Assembly: GCA_948567375.1 (NCBI GenBank) | Contig: OX419759.1 | Span: forward strand, 55,839,493 to 55,903,492 | Source of the DNA: Lunularia cruciata | Lineage: Eukaryota; Streptophyta; Marchantiopsida; Lunulariales; Lunulariaceae | Reading direction: 5' to 3' | Length of the DNA stretch: 64,000 nucleotides | Shown: positions 23,224 through 36,228 of the stretch, in pieces | Layout of the letters: each line of letters opens with the position of its first letter | Position numbering within the stretch: position 1 is the first letter of the stretch | Program-made: the position numbers and the translations under genes | The notes under the pieces: model-generated | The model's input: only the letters and a program-made list of their open reading frames with translations | Database searches by the model: none | Told to the model about the DNA's origin: nothing

Positions 23224-25670
23224 TCAAGCTAGAAGCCAAAAGTTCTTCTGCCATTGACTGTTGATGAGGTAACCACCGAGCCGCCTGCTCTTCTTCCTCA
23301 CGGCCAATGTCAGGCAATCCGAGTTGTTTATACAATATTCGGCCAAACTGTCCTTCTTTTTCTTCAGCAATCTGCCAAAATCCCAAAGACACACTACACA
23401 GTTGAGACTATGCAAACACTGACTGGTCACTTTTGAATCACTCTGCTTTGGTATTTGTGAATTTTGTCACCTTTCTCGGATACAGCAAGTTATTCCAGGT
23501 TTCTCGACATCCCAACAATTCTTCTTCTAGATAAGCTTTCCACTCGCCCATCAGTTCTCACTTCCGTCATATTTCAAAAACAACTTCAAGGTACTACAAG
23601 GGTTTGAAGAGAACGCACATGTACCTCCAGAGTACTGACGGCTTCCGTTGGCCCAATACAAGAACCGATGCTTCCAATTTCTTCGCTTGGTCAACAATAG
23701 TGGGGCCCTTGTCTCCTTCCACCACAAGGATCTCCACTTCCACCTAGACATCAGGCATTCAGAAGCATGTCCAGTAGCCTTAGTAACCATTGAGCCAGGA
23801 CGAAGTTCAAAGAGGACTTCCACTTAGGGGCTCGACCCGGCGACATCAACTAGAGTTGATAATTGATGTTAAGAAACAAACAGGCGTTTGAAGATGTATT
23901 CTTACTTCGGGTCTGCACGTTGCCACTGAGGTCTTGAAAGAGTTAGCCAGCTCCCAGCCAGCTACTTCGTTCTTTCTCCTCGTCTCCTCTACAGCCTTGG
24001 CATTGAAGAAGCTGCCTGTAGCAAAAGAATCTCTGGTCAGCCACTCCATTACTTCCCATCGGCCTGTCCAAGCACCCCAGTTCCCCTCTACTATTGCAGG
24101 CTGACATATCAAGAATCGTTTAGCAGCCGTTCTCGGTTAAAATCTGAACTTCCTCCACAGGTCGATTGAGGAAAGTTTCTTCCGATGCTGTTCTGGTCAC
24201 CTATTGAGCATTGAACTAATCTTGCCGATTGGGGGTAACCTCCATCCAGACAGAAACAGCAAAGAGAGAGATTTCGGTTCAGTCAAGCCAAAGAAGAAAT
24301 GTCACCAATCAACCGCAACCGACTTTAAGATAACCAAATCCGACGGCGACGAACGAGATATCATCAAATTGACACAACGCGTTTCTCGCTGGTCGGATCC
24401 AGGCCACAGAGGGAGCCGGAAGAAAAAAGGATTTTAGTCAACTAGTAACACGCACTCTTCTTCCTCGCAATAGGAAGGGGCGGCAACCGGGAACCGCCGT
24501 ACGAGCCAATGCTCTGCACTTCAGAATATTATTTTCGCAGCATTTATTCATCCCTATCGATTTTCTGCCCCCTGAGTCGCAGACATAATTAACTAACTAC
24601 CACCGTGACAACCCGGTGTATAGTAGAGACGGAGCCCGGCATTGCGAGCGAATTCCACTTTCCACCATCGCGCACTTCCAACTCAACAGACCATGAGTTT
24701 AGGCAGACGACTACAATCGAAGCCCTCTTGACAAACCGGTAAAAGACGCTCTGGTTTTCCCGATTGAAGTTTGGAGCGAGAAGCTGGTAGCTACAGTGGG
24801 AGTGTACTTCCTATAATTAAATTATCTCAAGTTATCCCACGAAATGATACCCCTTTTGAGACGAAATTAGCCAGACGGGTCTGCTTCCCTACAATCACTG
24901 GGACAGCATGGTCATCATGGATCAACAACTGCATTGAATGACCGTAGTGTACTCCAACCAGGAATTCGATTTGATCCATCGACCGAAGCACGGGCCCTGG
25001 GGAATCGAAAAGAATACGAGAAAAAGACCTGGCAATTTGGACAGGGACTGATCTTCATGGCCAGATTCTGGCGAGGAATTCGAATTGAGGTAGTGTAAAT
25101 ATACTGTCTTGATAGAAACAGGAGTTTGAAATGAAAGATTGGGTGAATCGAAGAGGCTGGTAGAAATTAATCGAAAATACGGTGGCTATTAACTATCAAT
25201 CTCAAGGTGGGACGAGCATAATAACCCATGAACCACACACAGACATTGAAGAATAAGTGTCTGCACATATTCAAAAGGAGGATATAAAGTGAACATATCT
25301 TACCATGAGAGGAGTAGGAAAGTCGAGGATACGAAGGTGGTTGAACATGGAGGAGAGTGAGCACATCTAGGGGCTGCACCACGTGCGATAGCGCCCATTT
25401 GAGGGCGAGCTTGGACTCCTGGGACTGATCGACCACCACAATGACTCTTTTACACAGGTCCGCGTTACCTCTGCTCGAGTCCGCAACCAAACTCTGTCTC
25501 TCCCCCGACGACCACCCATTGTGGTGATGGTGCGACTGCTGCGAAAGCTGCTTCTTCCTCCCCCTTCTCACCGCCTTCATCCTCCCCCCTTCTCCCTCTG
25601 GTGAATGCGCAGCGAGCTCCCCGCACCATGCCCCTCCTCCCCTTCCCATTCTTTTCCGGGCCTGCATCAT
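23224..25670 (-). CDS. Universal stress protein (plant USP family), 4 exons
   Basis: The coding exons are 25,670-25,304, 24,015-23,906, 23,743-23,625 and 23,371-23,224 (744 nt, 247 codons plus TGA). All introns are GT-AG (donors GTAAGA, GTAAGA, GTACAT; acceptors CTACAG, TCTAG, GGCAG), and phases 1, 0 and 2 rejoin the frame exactly. Residues 1-74 are a basic, His-rich, probably disordered leader. The USP alpha/beta fold starts at KRVIVVVDQSQESKLALKWAL (about 74-94), with Asp81 at the end of strand 1. It continues with LDVLTLLHV (101-109), ELANSF..RPE (144-159), VEVEILVVEG (160-169), KKLEASVLVLGQRK (180-193) and a C-terminal CLTLAVRKKSRRLGGYL. The G-x2-G-x9-G ATP loop of ATP-binding USPs is not evident, so nucleotide binding is doubtful. 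Such proteins are soluble and linked to stress responses; the exact role is unknown. The start is the first in-frame Met after an open upstream stretch, so it is slightly uncertain. Confidence 0.9.
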
Positions 25671-26620
25671 AACTGCTGCTGCTACCGCTGCTCTTCCTCT
25701 ACTTCTTCCTTTTCCTTCTTCTGTGTTTCTCGTTTCTGTGTGTACAATCCTTCCTTTCCTCTGCTGCAGATTTATTTGAGCAATCTGTGCACAGTACAGG
25801 AGAGCTCTGGAGTTTTCCTCCCTTTGACTATTCCCTTCGACGGCGACGACAAACGAGAGTGAATCACTGACTGACTATCCCAGCCCTTATTTCCTTCACC
25901 TTTGGCTGTGGATCTCTGCCATGCAACAATCGGCCTTCTCAACTTCTAAGAGTGGCCTCCTCTGCTGCGAAGAAATCCTTCCTTTAGCAGCCGGGGAGTA
26001 AATTCCTTTTCCTCTCCTCTGACGAGCCACAAATTCTGTGGACTGAGGTGTAGATAGAGCGATGGATAGGTAACAGTTAAGTGTTTGTGCACTGCAAATG
26101 CGCTCGAGTGGACTCGCTTTTGTACTAGTCCCCCGGCTCGCCAAATTCTCCTCCTCCTCCTCTCCTGGTCCTCCTCTACTTCATCACTCAATCTCGGTCA
26201 ATCTCAACAGAGAGCATTATTCCAGTATTGACTGTTGAGATGAGATCATTCAAGAATCCACAGTCTACCGAGAAATCTCACACTCTACAAAAACAACAAC
26301 AGCCGTCCTCACCCGACGCCAGGATTGTCTCCCCTTCTCTCTCAATCTCTCTCTCCCGATTGCTTCGGCCCCAAGAAAAATATCCACAATAACTCAACGT
26401 CGATTTCGCCTCCCAGACGCCGCACTTACGAAACGAAATTCGCTCTCAGCTCTTCTTCTCTCTCATTCTATCTCTCACTCAGATTTTAGCCTCCATTAGA
26501 GTCCTTCGCCCCTTTTCTCTTGTGGAGGATTTCAGAAGGACTCGTCTCGTCCACTGCTGTCTTCTGTCGGACGACAACTCTTCCGCTGGCGACTAGTAAT
26601 CATTAACTTACTAAAATGTT
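25671..26620 (-). promoter_or_regulatory. 5' flank and probable leader of the stress-protein gene
   Basis: On the minus strand this is strongly purine-rich just upstream of the ATG (GGAAGAAG-type runs; on the plus strand CT-rich, 25,540-25,760 and 26,440-26,520). Such tracts are common in plant 5' UTRs and promoters. No clear TATA box was found. The open frames within it are low-complexity and are not called as genes. Confidence 0.4.
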
Positions 26621-27495
26621 ACCCAACCTCGGGATGGTAACTCGAAACTCCAGTTACTCTTTATCCCTGCGTCGCGGTCAAAGCAAGGTTACCCCCGGCC
26701 TCCTCGTCGGATCCGGCTGTCACATCACGGCGCTGCGACCCTTGAGTTGCCCCCCCCCCCCCCCACTCACCCCACTCCCCCCACCCCACAACCCGCCTTC
26801 GTTTGAATCTCGGCAGTAAAATGCTACGGCATGACCATGTGTGCAGCGTGACTACTGCGGGGAGGGAGAGCTATGATCGATGGGGACTGGAAAGCGCTAA
26901 CTATTTTACGTAGTTAGCGGTTTGGATATTCGGTTAGTTCTGTCGCTAATTTGATGCTTCCCCATCTAATTCACGTGCTTGCATCGGATAAGTTTATTTA
27001 GTTCTTCCTAATCCACGCTTTCATCATGTTCTGATTATCGGGTATCAGTCTGACTGAACTCCCAGGTTGGGGGTTAATTTTTGTCTTACGGTATACAACG
27101 GAGTTTAGCTGGCGATGCCTTGATGCTAATTACGATGCCACGGTTTATAACCAGGCTTACAATGTGCAGAGAATTTCTTTATCACGCTTTCATTCTTCTC
27201 CCTGTCTTGGATGATTGTGCGAGTTCTTGAGGTATGCGACCCTCCGTGTAAGGACGACCCTCCGTGTAATGAAGAACTATTCAACCCCCTTTCCTCTTTT
27301 TAGCAGTCAAAACTTTTAACAAACTTTTGTATTTATTTTTGAACCTCGAAACAGAAGAGGAAGGGTCTCAATTCGGGGAGACATTGACTTGCAAGAAACA
27401 ATCGCAAAACTTAATAAGCTACAGCAGATACGCTCCACAAGTCCAACTACAGCGAGATTAAAGTAAACCACTTCATATATCATAAATCATAGAAT
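26621..27495. other. No recognised gene; contains poly-C tract
   Basis: A 15-base C homopolymer at 26,750-26,764 is followed by C-rich sequence to about 26,800. A short direct duplication GACCCTCCGTGTAA occurs at about 27,238-27,270. No coding signal was recognised. Confidence 0.45.
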
Positions 27496-27575
27496 GGGGG
27501 CTTAGCCCTATTCTACCTCTCCCTTGTACGGCTTGATGAGGTCTTCCCACCTTTCTTGTGTTCTATGAGGTTTGC
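27496..27575 (+). repeat. LINE 3' tail copy with fold-back head
   Basis: It starts at the GGGGGCTTAGCCC palindrome and runs through CTCTCCCTTGTACGGCTTGA to TTCTATGAGGTTTGC. The flank just before it (ATAGAAT) is complementary to the tail's own ATTCTAC, extending the palindrome. The 3' end resembles the copy at 52.1 kb (TTCTATGAG), suggesting a subfamily. Confidence 0.72.
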
Positions 27576-30500
27576 TTTTTCTCTCGTATATCTATTTTAG
27601 TTTGGCCATTGGTTACCTGAAGATGGATCCACCTGCCCAGGTGTCTATCAATTCACATCATTGAGTTCTTTATCAGCTATTTCATCAGAGCAATCGTTTG
27701 GATTGAGATATATCGTATAAATATATTAGTAAAAGTTTAGATATAATTCGAACTCAAAAGGATTTTGACCTCCATGAACTGGAATAAAATAAGTGATGCG
27801 AGATTCTATGGTGAACTGTACCTTGTTGAACTTTACTTACCGAACATGTTGCAAGAATAACCGCTCAAATCTAGAAAAGGTAAACAGACGAAGATCTGTA
27901 GTAAAGCTAAATCTTAATGATTCAAGTTTCTCGTACGTTAGACATGAGATGAGTTTCATCAAGACGATGCCTACATTCAGTAACTTACATCGCCAAACAA
28001 CATTCAGGAACAATTCTAGCGACAATTTCTAACAATAAGTGAGCGAACACTCATATACTGGAGTTCAGTGCTCCCATGCATTCAATTTGAAACATAATGG
28101 AAAACAACCTCCGTGAACTTGAGCAGACAACTTAAAGGATCTCCGTAATGACTTAACACGATACCGTATGTTACCATGATCTGACCTGACCATGATCATG
28201 GGTTAGCGCCATTGCCTGGTACTTGTCCCCTGAGCTACCGTAAATGCAAGCTACCCCTGAGCCCCGTAAATGCAAGCAGCAAGGCAGCATTTGGAGGGCC
28301 GTTTTCGGGCGTGATTTCTGGATTTCTACCAACATGAGTGTGTGCCGCAGAAATATCAGATTCGGAAGGATTCCACTAATCATGATTTACCTGCTGGTTA
28401 GTGCGAGATTTAGGATGTTGTGTCCTACATGTCAGACTAAACTAATCAAGTCGCAAGGCAATGGGTTAGTTGGTGGTCCTCGTTCTAAAATATGCTGATT
28501 TTGTTGCAGTGTTGCTCTTCCCCAAACCAGCCTAGCTCTGAGGGTGATTAATTACGCTAATATGCTCTCAACATGTAAGAAGCAAGGAACATGCCATTAT
28601 TAAGGGGGTTTTGCCTGAGCTAATCAGGCAGCGTTAATTTCTAACCTCCTACCTAATCATTGGTCTTTTTATCTTAAGGAGTTAATGAAAGCTAAAATAA
28701 CCTTGTCGATTAATCCCTCCTCGTAGATACCGATCCTTCTCCAATCTGTAGAAGAAATATTAGTAGCCTCTCCAAGAAGATAAACATAAGTTCGCGAGCA
28801 GTGGAATGTAACATGGGTTACCAGCCACCAACTAAACACTAAACCTACTTAATATGCTTTATTAAATGTCTTCTTAACAATGTTCCCTAATTAAGAAGCT
28901 CCAAAGTTCGGTAACACTTCCACACATTATGAATCTTTGCCAATCAAGACCCTCACCGAATGATTCCGGGTCCCTATTATCAGTTTCCTTGGAGTCTGTC
29001 TCATTTCAAGGCGGGAATAATTCTTATCCATATGGACTTGACATCAAAAAGTATAGTAGGAACAAGTTGAAACAGTGTCTTACATTGCTAAGTCTTTGAG
29101 GTTTGCTTGAGAAACTGCGGATCCAACAAAACCACTATACTGTCAGCATCAAGTATGCCATCTTGCTGAGTTTGAGTGCAGGACCTAAATTATATTGCAA
29201 GATTGCCTCGCAACATCAGTTTGAAAGCTTATCTTATCCTGGAAGAAACAAAATTCAAGCCGACATAGAATTAAGGATATTCCTTGTGGATGTTGAACAA
29301 GATATGGAGTAAAATTCACAAAACTGAAAGAAGCAATGAGATATATTCCTCGAAATTGCTTTCGTTACTTGAAAGCATCGAGAGTAGTTTTGCCACACTA
29401 TGTCTTTGACATGTCGACCTAGAACGTGCGAATTTGTTTCTGAATCTTGTACTCAACCATTCTACGACTCTTCCCTCTTTTCTCTTGATTAACTTTGCTC
29501 ACATACCTAGATCATGTACCATCTCCAGATTTCCAATCGAGGTATGAGGATGTGGATGAATTATTGTGCATGCACTGCGACTTATATGACGTAGAGTACT
29601 CAATTGTTGGAGGCTCCCATACAATGTAGTTCATATTCCTCGAAAATGAAGCAACGAATCTGACGAAGAGGTCAATAGAATCATCATCTTGCATGCCTGT
29701 GGTAGCGATTACATCTTACAGCGCAAGTTCTTCAAAAATATTGCGAGTAATAATACCACGTGTCGTGTATATTCCAACAATATCCATCTCGTCCGGCTAC
29801 AGTGTTCGGTGCACCATTGCGTTGCGTGGGAATCAAAGAAAGCTAAATCACGTAAAGACCGATCGTTTAAAAGCTCAAAGACATGGAAACAAAAGTGAAA
29901 CTCAATTATCCATATAACGGAATTTTTTTTCAAAGCCTTATTCCATATTAGAATAGGTCAACACCTTTAGGTATGAAAGATTGAGTGAAACGCCATGGTA
30001 TTTGATCCTTTTTCCGAACATTTATCTCTCATATGCTTCTAGCAAATGTTCTTTTTCACTGGGGCGCCTTGCTTTCATTTTGTCCATATCTCTTATCTTT
30101 GATCAATAGCTTGATCGTCTCACAGCGAATCTCTAAGCACATTTCATGCTGACCAGTTCTTTGTGACCTTAATGGGTTGCTCGTCATTATCGCCAAGCGA
30201 AGCACAAGAGCATTTCAATCGCTGCAAATGTTAATATGTGCATGGCAGATTGAATGAATGTAGCATTGTCCATGCGTTCCTCGCACGGTTATAGCTCACG
30301 TTGATGCTCTCTTGGTTGTAGTCCAAGCACGGTGGGAGGCGTTATTACGGTAACCAGCCTCTCCTCACCTATCTAGGTCAACAACCAACTAATGTCATCG
30401 TGGGGACTTTAAATGAATGAGCCATCTTGTTGCCACAATTGTTATCCCCAGGCTTTAATTTGCACTCCATTTTCTGCTCTAGGGTTTTTCCAATGTCCTT

Positions 30501-30681
30501 GCCTACGTAGGCCAGCTTTCATTCCATAAAAATTGAAAGTAAGAATACGATGGAAAATACAGTAACTTGAGTACCTGATTCTTCGCATGTCTGGAATGTT
30601 GTGCAAATACCACTTAATTGTATTCAGCACTTACCGTTCTAACCGTGACCTACAACCAAATCAACCAAGTTCTACATAAGT
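27576..30681. other. No recognised gene
   Basis: A ~27-bp duplication (CCCCTGAG...CGTAAATGCAAGC) sits at about 28,227-28,280. A minus-strand frame from about 29,790 to 29,512, open for roughly 90 codons apart from one TAA, includes DEMDIVGIYTTRGIITRNIF and SIDLFVRFVASF. It may be a decayed exon, but I recognise no family. Confidence 0.4.
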
Positions 30682-30713
30682 TCCCATCCTTCGTGTCTTC
30701 TACGTGGTCGCCT
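30682..30713 (+). repeat. LINE 3' tail fragment
   Basis: Only the last ~30 bases of the tail: CCCATCCTTCGTGTCTTCTA followed by CGTGGTCGCC. It is the shortest clear copy. Confidence 0.6.
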
Positions 30714-30931
30714 TTCTCACATAATTTAGACATTGGACACATCTGTTCTTATTTACAGGTAAGAACTAATGAGCGCTTTGTGCCATAAAATAGTTCTTTT
30801 TCTATCCAGTACGTGAACACCAAAAGAAACTCAATTTATCTTTTACATTTGATATCTGTTCACTGAGGTAAATTTGTAACAGTAATAGTCTAACTTCGTT
30901 GATGACGAATAATCATCAACATATCTAGAAT

Positions 30932-30985
30932 GGTACGGTTTGAGGCGTCTTGCCATCCTTCATGTGTTCTACGCAGTCGCCTTTT
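30932..30985 (+). repeat. LINE 3' tail fragment
   Basis: GTACGGTTTGAGGCGTCTTG followed by CCATCCTTCATGTG and TTCTACGCAGTCGCC. It lies about 250 bp after the previous fragment in the same orientation, so the two are separate insertions or a broken pair. Confidence 0.68.
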
Positions 30986-33900
30986 TCTTCTGATCCTTGA
31001 TATTGATATATAATGGCCAGGTTCTATGGTGATGCGAGAGCGAAAGGGTTTCGACACGTGTCCAGGCACACACGTTCGATCGCCAAACACGTGATGGATT
31101 GAGGACAATTGAGGACGTAGTTGGCACCACACCTAGATGAGTACCGCACTAGGTGGACCCTCGAGGTTCCGACATATTGACTATGGCTGACAATGGGATC
31201 TGCATTCGGTCGATCTCATGCGTTCATGCCAGCAACCCTACCGTTCAACTCTTATCGGAGGAGAGGGATCGATCGTTTCGTGGGTTGATCTGACTTAACA
31301 TGGTCGATCATCTTAATGTTAATTTTGCTACCAAGACTTAGACCAGGTACCGTATCCCTGTGGTGGCCACAGCAGAGGCAAGTCTGCCTGGATCGTATCC
31401 AACATGCTAGACTTCTCTCGATGTTGATCTTCTTTTCTGTCGAGACTTGACTCATCGGATTAGTGTCTTGCTTAAGGAGATGTGTGTTTGTAAGATTCAT
31501 GTTATAGGCAAGCGGAAGAATATTGGTGAAAATCCTTACACTTTGACAATCAGTAAGAATTTTACTTTACAACAGCCCAGGACAATCGCGTTTCAAAATC
31601 TGTTGGCTGTTGAAGGTGCTCACAATCTCTAAATCTAGACCCAAATTCACTGCAGAATATGATATCAAACTGGCCTCATCTGTAAATATTCAAATTCCTG
31701 ATTCTTAAATTTAACGTACGATATTTGGTCTCTAACTGGATCCAACCTATACTTACGAGCTAGTTCTTGCCTCAGTGTCTTTTGTTGTCTTTCGTAATCT
31801 ACTTGAGGTCTTGGAAGGGACATAGAGAGAAAAGTGCTAGACGGTATTGATAAAAAAAGTTTCTTTAAACTGATGGTATTATGACTCTAATTATACATGG
31901 GGAAACAGCCGCCATAGGAAGGGCAGATTTCCCTGCGCACAGAACCCGAAGTTCACGGCTTTGCGAAGGCTATTTCCGATCAAAATCCAGAAAGCCATGT
32001 ATGCATATATGCAGACATTTCAGTGTCTAGAAAGGTAGCCTTTCCAGCAACATTGTTCGAGCATGTCATCAAGAGGAATTAAACGATACGACGAGGCCAG
32101 CAGGTTCCGAAAAGAATATGGAGTTTCGCTTTTGTGCGACATCTAAATTAGAAAAGGCTATCGGAAAGTGGAAGAAACCCTCATCCGTCTACTTGGCACG
32201 CCTTCTGACAAACACGAATGAAATAAATTGTCTAGAGAAGGCGCCTGCTGGAAGATAGAGTAGCCGAAAGTTTATTTCATTATTATTACATGCGAATATT
32301 TCAAACTTGGCCATGAAATGTTGGACTGCAGTGACTACCAAGTACGACTTGAATAGGATTCTGAACTGGACCAAATGCATATCAGACTTCCTCATTTACT
32401 TCGTTTGAGGTATACTTCGTGGTCAGCCGTTGACATAACATATTGTGCTCGCTGAGTATGTAACAAACGTACTCTCAAACAGATTCCCAAGTTTACTCTG
32501 ACCACCCGGGTGTGGTTTCGCAAGTAAACAACACAGCTTTGGGATAAGTCAAGTTGTCTATCACTTGCTTCAGGAATTATGATGAAAATGCCCTAACGAA
32601 AGTCAAAATCAGCACACACCCTGTTGAAAGACTAATTATGTCAACTTCCAATTTCTATATCGACCTCCAGTTGACTTTCTCCTAGTGCAGGATACACTAA
32701 TATGTCTTAAAGTTCGTCCATTTTGGACAAATGATTGTGAGTCGTTTTTAGAATTAACAAATTCCAAATTTTATCAGTCTCCAAAACCTACGTCGTGGTT
32801 TTAATAAAGAGAACAGCTTAAGAAAAAAGGTTTTTACTTTATCTTTCGATATGTCTGTTTTGAAATCCAGTGAGTTTCCTTAACGTTTATGTTCCTTTAT
32901 TGAAATTGGGAGTGATCTTCTCGTATGGAAATAGAAGTTTAGGAGAAGAAATCAAACATCTAACTCGTAACAAAAGCATAAAAGCTTCCTTGTGAAAAAC
33001 AGGACTTTAATTTGGATTTTATTACAGGAGAAATAGTTTCACCCGATGTTACGCAGAAAGACGCTGGAGGATCTTTCATAAGAGTCAATAGTCAGAGATG
33101 TCACTTCATACATGCGGTCAAAGGAGACTGCTACTACTCGGCGCTGTTAGATTTGTTTGTCAAATGTAAACTTGGTGGATTTTCAAAGCCCGCCACATTG
33201 TTTTTACTCTGTGTGAGCAGTTACCTGTTCAAACCAGCTTCAGTCTCGTTAGAATTCTCATTGTAGTTCAGACTTAGAGTCAGTCAAGCAACATATTCAC
33301 AACTTCATATCTTATGTATGGTATCCTTGGCCTTTTTCTCATCGTTCAACCTGCTACGGCAGCTAAAATTTCCTGCCAACTTCTGCACTGTAGCATTGCT
33401 CACATCCTTCAACCTTCCCAAGCTCCCGGTGAGCTTATAAAACAGGTTGTCATCTTGACAAAAGTTGACCGCGGGATATATTCATGTTTATGACTTGCCA
33501 GCACTTTTACTCCCGGTGGACAATCTGACCGTAATCCTGTGCAAGCACCTTTGGATGACTTTGGCCGTCTTTGGCCGCTGAGGACTCGATGAGATAAAGT
33601 AGACACTCTTTGTTTCAGTTCAACATTCCACGGATCGAAACATTGGTGGGTTTCTGACCAACCTTTGTTATGGGAGGGAACGTACTGTACTTCACCTTGA
33701 ATTGAAAGAAATCAACTGTGTCGCTGGGCTCCAAACATCCATTCTACATGAGTTTAGATGGTCAACCAATAACCTGTATTATCGACATGTCCCTTGTGCT
33801 GCACCATCTGTTGTAAAAGTAAAAAGCAGTTCATACCATACTTGTTGTGAATAACTTTCTCGATCACTTCTTGATCTATGGTCAAAGGAACTTCAATTGA

Positions 33901-36081
33901 CATTGGAACAAGTTGCAGCTCATATTGTCAAGGTAGAAAAAGAATGGAACAGTCATTGCGCAGTACATAAGGATTCAATAAATCTCTTTCTTATCAGCTT
34001 ATGATAGTGAGGTCACCAATCATAAAGTGTCCTAGGGTGTAAATTTTGAGGCTGATTTCATTCTAAGGGAAGTTAATCTTTTAGGTGTACCGTTGATTCA
34101 AGGGCAAAGCATGGCGCAATGTACAAATTAATCGCCACATAATGGAATTTAGCCTTTTATGAGAGCCATTGTTGAACTTAAATTGTTTTGCAAACAATCA
34201 CCCTTTTGATTGTGATAGTCTTCGAGTTGTGTGAGGCGCCTGGAGAAAAGAGTTTGGATTGTCACAGGTTGACTGTGCGGGGAGTAGGTGAGAAAAAGTC
34301 TTTAATCTTAAGTGTCTGCGCTTCATCATCTAGATATTGCCAATCGATCTGGATCGTTTTGGCAATACGAAAAGCGATGTCTACGGTAGTTGTTATTCAA
34401 ATTTGCACGGTTACATATTCATGAGAACACGAGGAAACAAAGAAAGATGCAGATCTGACCCGATGGCACACGAGCTTGTGCTAAAGCTTTGAAACATGGC
34501 CAGATTGGCAATTTCTTTGTCTGCAAAAACATACGTACATAACTCTGATAGCTGCAGGGCTTCAACATACACGAAATTCGAAATTTTCTACAGCTACCAA
34601 CAGTCTTCAGGACAGGGCAGGAGACAAACGAAGGGATGAAAACGACATAGATCGCAGCTGTAGACTGCTTCCTATAGCCGAAGCATAGGCCGATGTAACC
34701 TTATGATTTCAAATACACGTTAGGCTTACAAGTCCGGTGGCGTGAGACAACCCAATTCAAATGTTTGTTAGTGTGGGCCATGGACTATATCTTTGTCCCA
34801 CTATGAGCCTTTAGGTGGAACTTAAGTTTCGTTGATTCACCCAATCCTAGTGAGGGATAACGAGAAATAGTGCCTCAGATAAGCTTTGGGTCCACACTAA
34901 GATTTTGAAACTCTCATGACACATGCATGATTTGTTATTCTGGTGGGCCACGATATTTCCCTGGCCTTACCTCTATCAAACAGCGGCAATTCTCAAACTC
35001 ACAATCTTAGTTCATCCCATCAGTCATGAGCAAAATGAAACAGTAATTTGAGTACCTCCAAACTAGTCGCCCTGACAAAAAGAAAAAACCAACTTCAAAG
35101 TATTTTCTAACTTTCTGTATAATTCAATCTTCCGTTCATCGTCTCCGTGGGCCATGGTGGCATTTACCCCTATCCTTTATGGAGCAGGTGGCAACTTTTG
35201 ATGTAGAATAGAGGCACTCAAAATATTGAAGTTCACTTTATAAAATCAGGTACATGTCATAGGAATGTACCAAAAGAAAATGCATCTCGCACTAGGTCAA
35301 ATTGCTCAAGAGGACTACTACAGCTCATGTGGAAGTCCTTATCATTTTGGCAAGTCATCTGGATTTGCTTTTCTTCACTTCTTTTCTGGGTGGGTCCATT
35401 TTCTCATTCAGCGATCAATAATACCATACAATTTACCCTCCCTCCAACCCTTCACTGACTTTGGGCACTTGTCATTCAACCATGTCTTGAGCCCTCAGAA
35501 TCCAGAAGGTTCCGATCTACACCTTTATTTGTTGGAGCATTTTTGCTCGTCATGTGAGCAAAAAGTAACTGATGCAGTATAGTGTGGTGTGGATTTTCGA
35601 TTATAAGTTCCCGTGGATAGCAATATAAATTGCGACCAGAAGTTGTATGGCTATCCTTCCGATCTTCGAATAGCAATATGAGATTTTTGAATGAAACTGA
35701 TAGCTGGTTTGCGATCACGAACTATAATCAAACACCTCACCCAGATTCGATTGAAATTGTAGAAGTCTCATTTTGGATTTTATGTTCTGCTCATCATCCC
35801 CATGTCGAGCATATCAATCTTACGGTTCTTTTGGTTTTTTAACTTCGAGAAGTATCGACCGAACCTCGTAGCGGAAATGGTTAATATTCTTCTTCTTTTA
35901 AATTTAATCTCTTCCTCTCATTCAATTCTAGGCGAATCCTTGACTTCTAATAACAATCTCCATCTGACTTCCTCTTCCTCTTCCTAATGTCGCCCTTCGA
36001 AGGATGATAACACAAGTATACTTCAAAATCCAAAAATAGTTCAAAATTGACGCATGTTGACAGGCCATTCCTATTATTTGC
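30986..36081. other. No recognised gene
   Basis: Several frames of 60-105 codons occur, the longest being 35,265-35,582 (plus, 105 codons) and 33,012-33,266 (plus, 84 codons). None shows a domain, signal peptide or splice pattern that I can defend. CpG content is ordinary here. Confidence 0.4.
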
Positions 36082-36228
36082 TAGGGAAGTACTATTTCCA
36101 CCACAGTTTTGCTATTTCCCCCACAACATACTGTAAATTAACCCTAGACTAATCCCAGTGCTGGTGCTGGAGTCTTGGGTTAAATGTGTGTAAATAGCAA
36201 AAGACGTGATTGACATAGCACTTCCCTA
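36082..36228. mobile_element. 147-bp fold-back MITE
   Basis: The whole element folds on itself. The two ends are inverted copies starting TAGGGAAGTRCTAT, and the homology continues inward through TTTTGCTATTT and TTAACCC.AGACT for about 70 bases per arm. A CAGTGCTGG-type turn lies at the centre. The ends carry TA, compatible with a TA target as in Tc1/mariner-derived MITEs (inference). No coding capacity. Confidence 0.8.

Noticed and set aside
24204-24437. 77-codon plus-strand frame inside intron 1 of the stress-protein gene
   Set aside because: Lys/Asp-rich composition but no recognisable family, start context or partner exon.
25605-26191. Several 80-codon frames just upstream of the stress-protein gene
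   Set aside because: They follow from CT-rich leader/promoter sequence and contain no domain.
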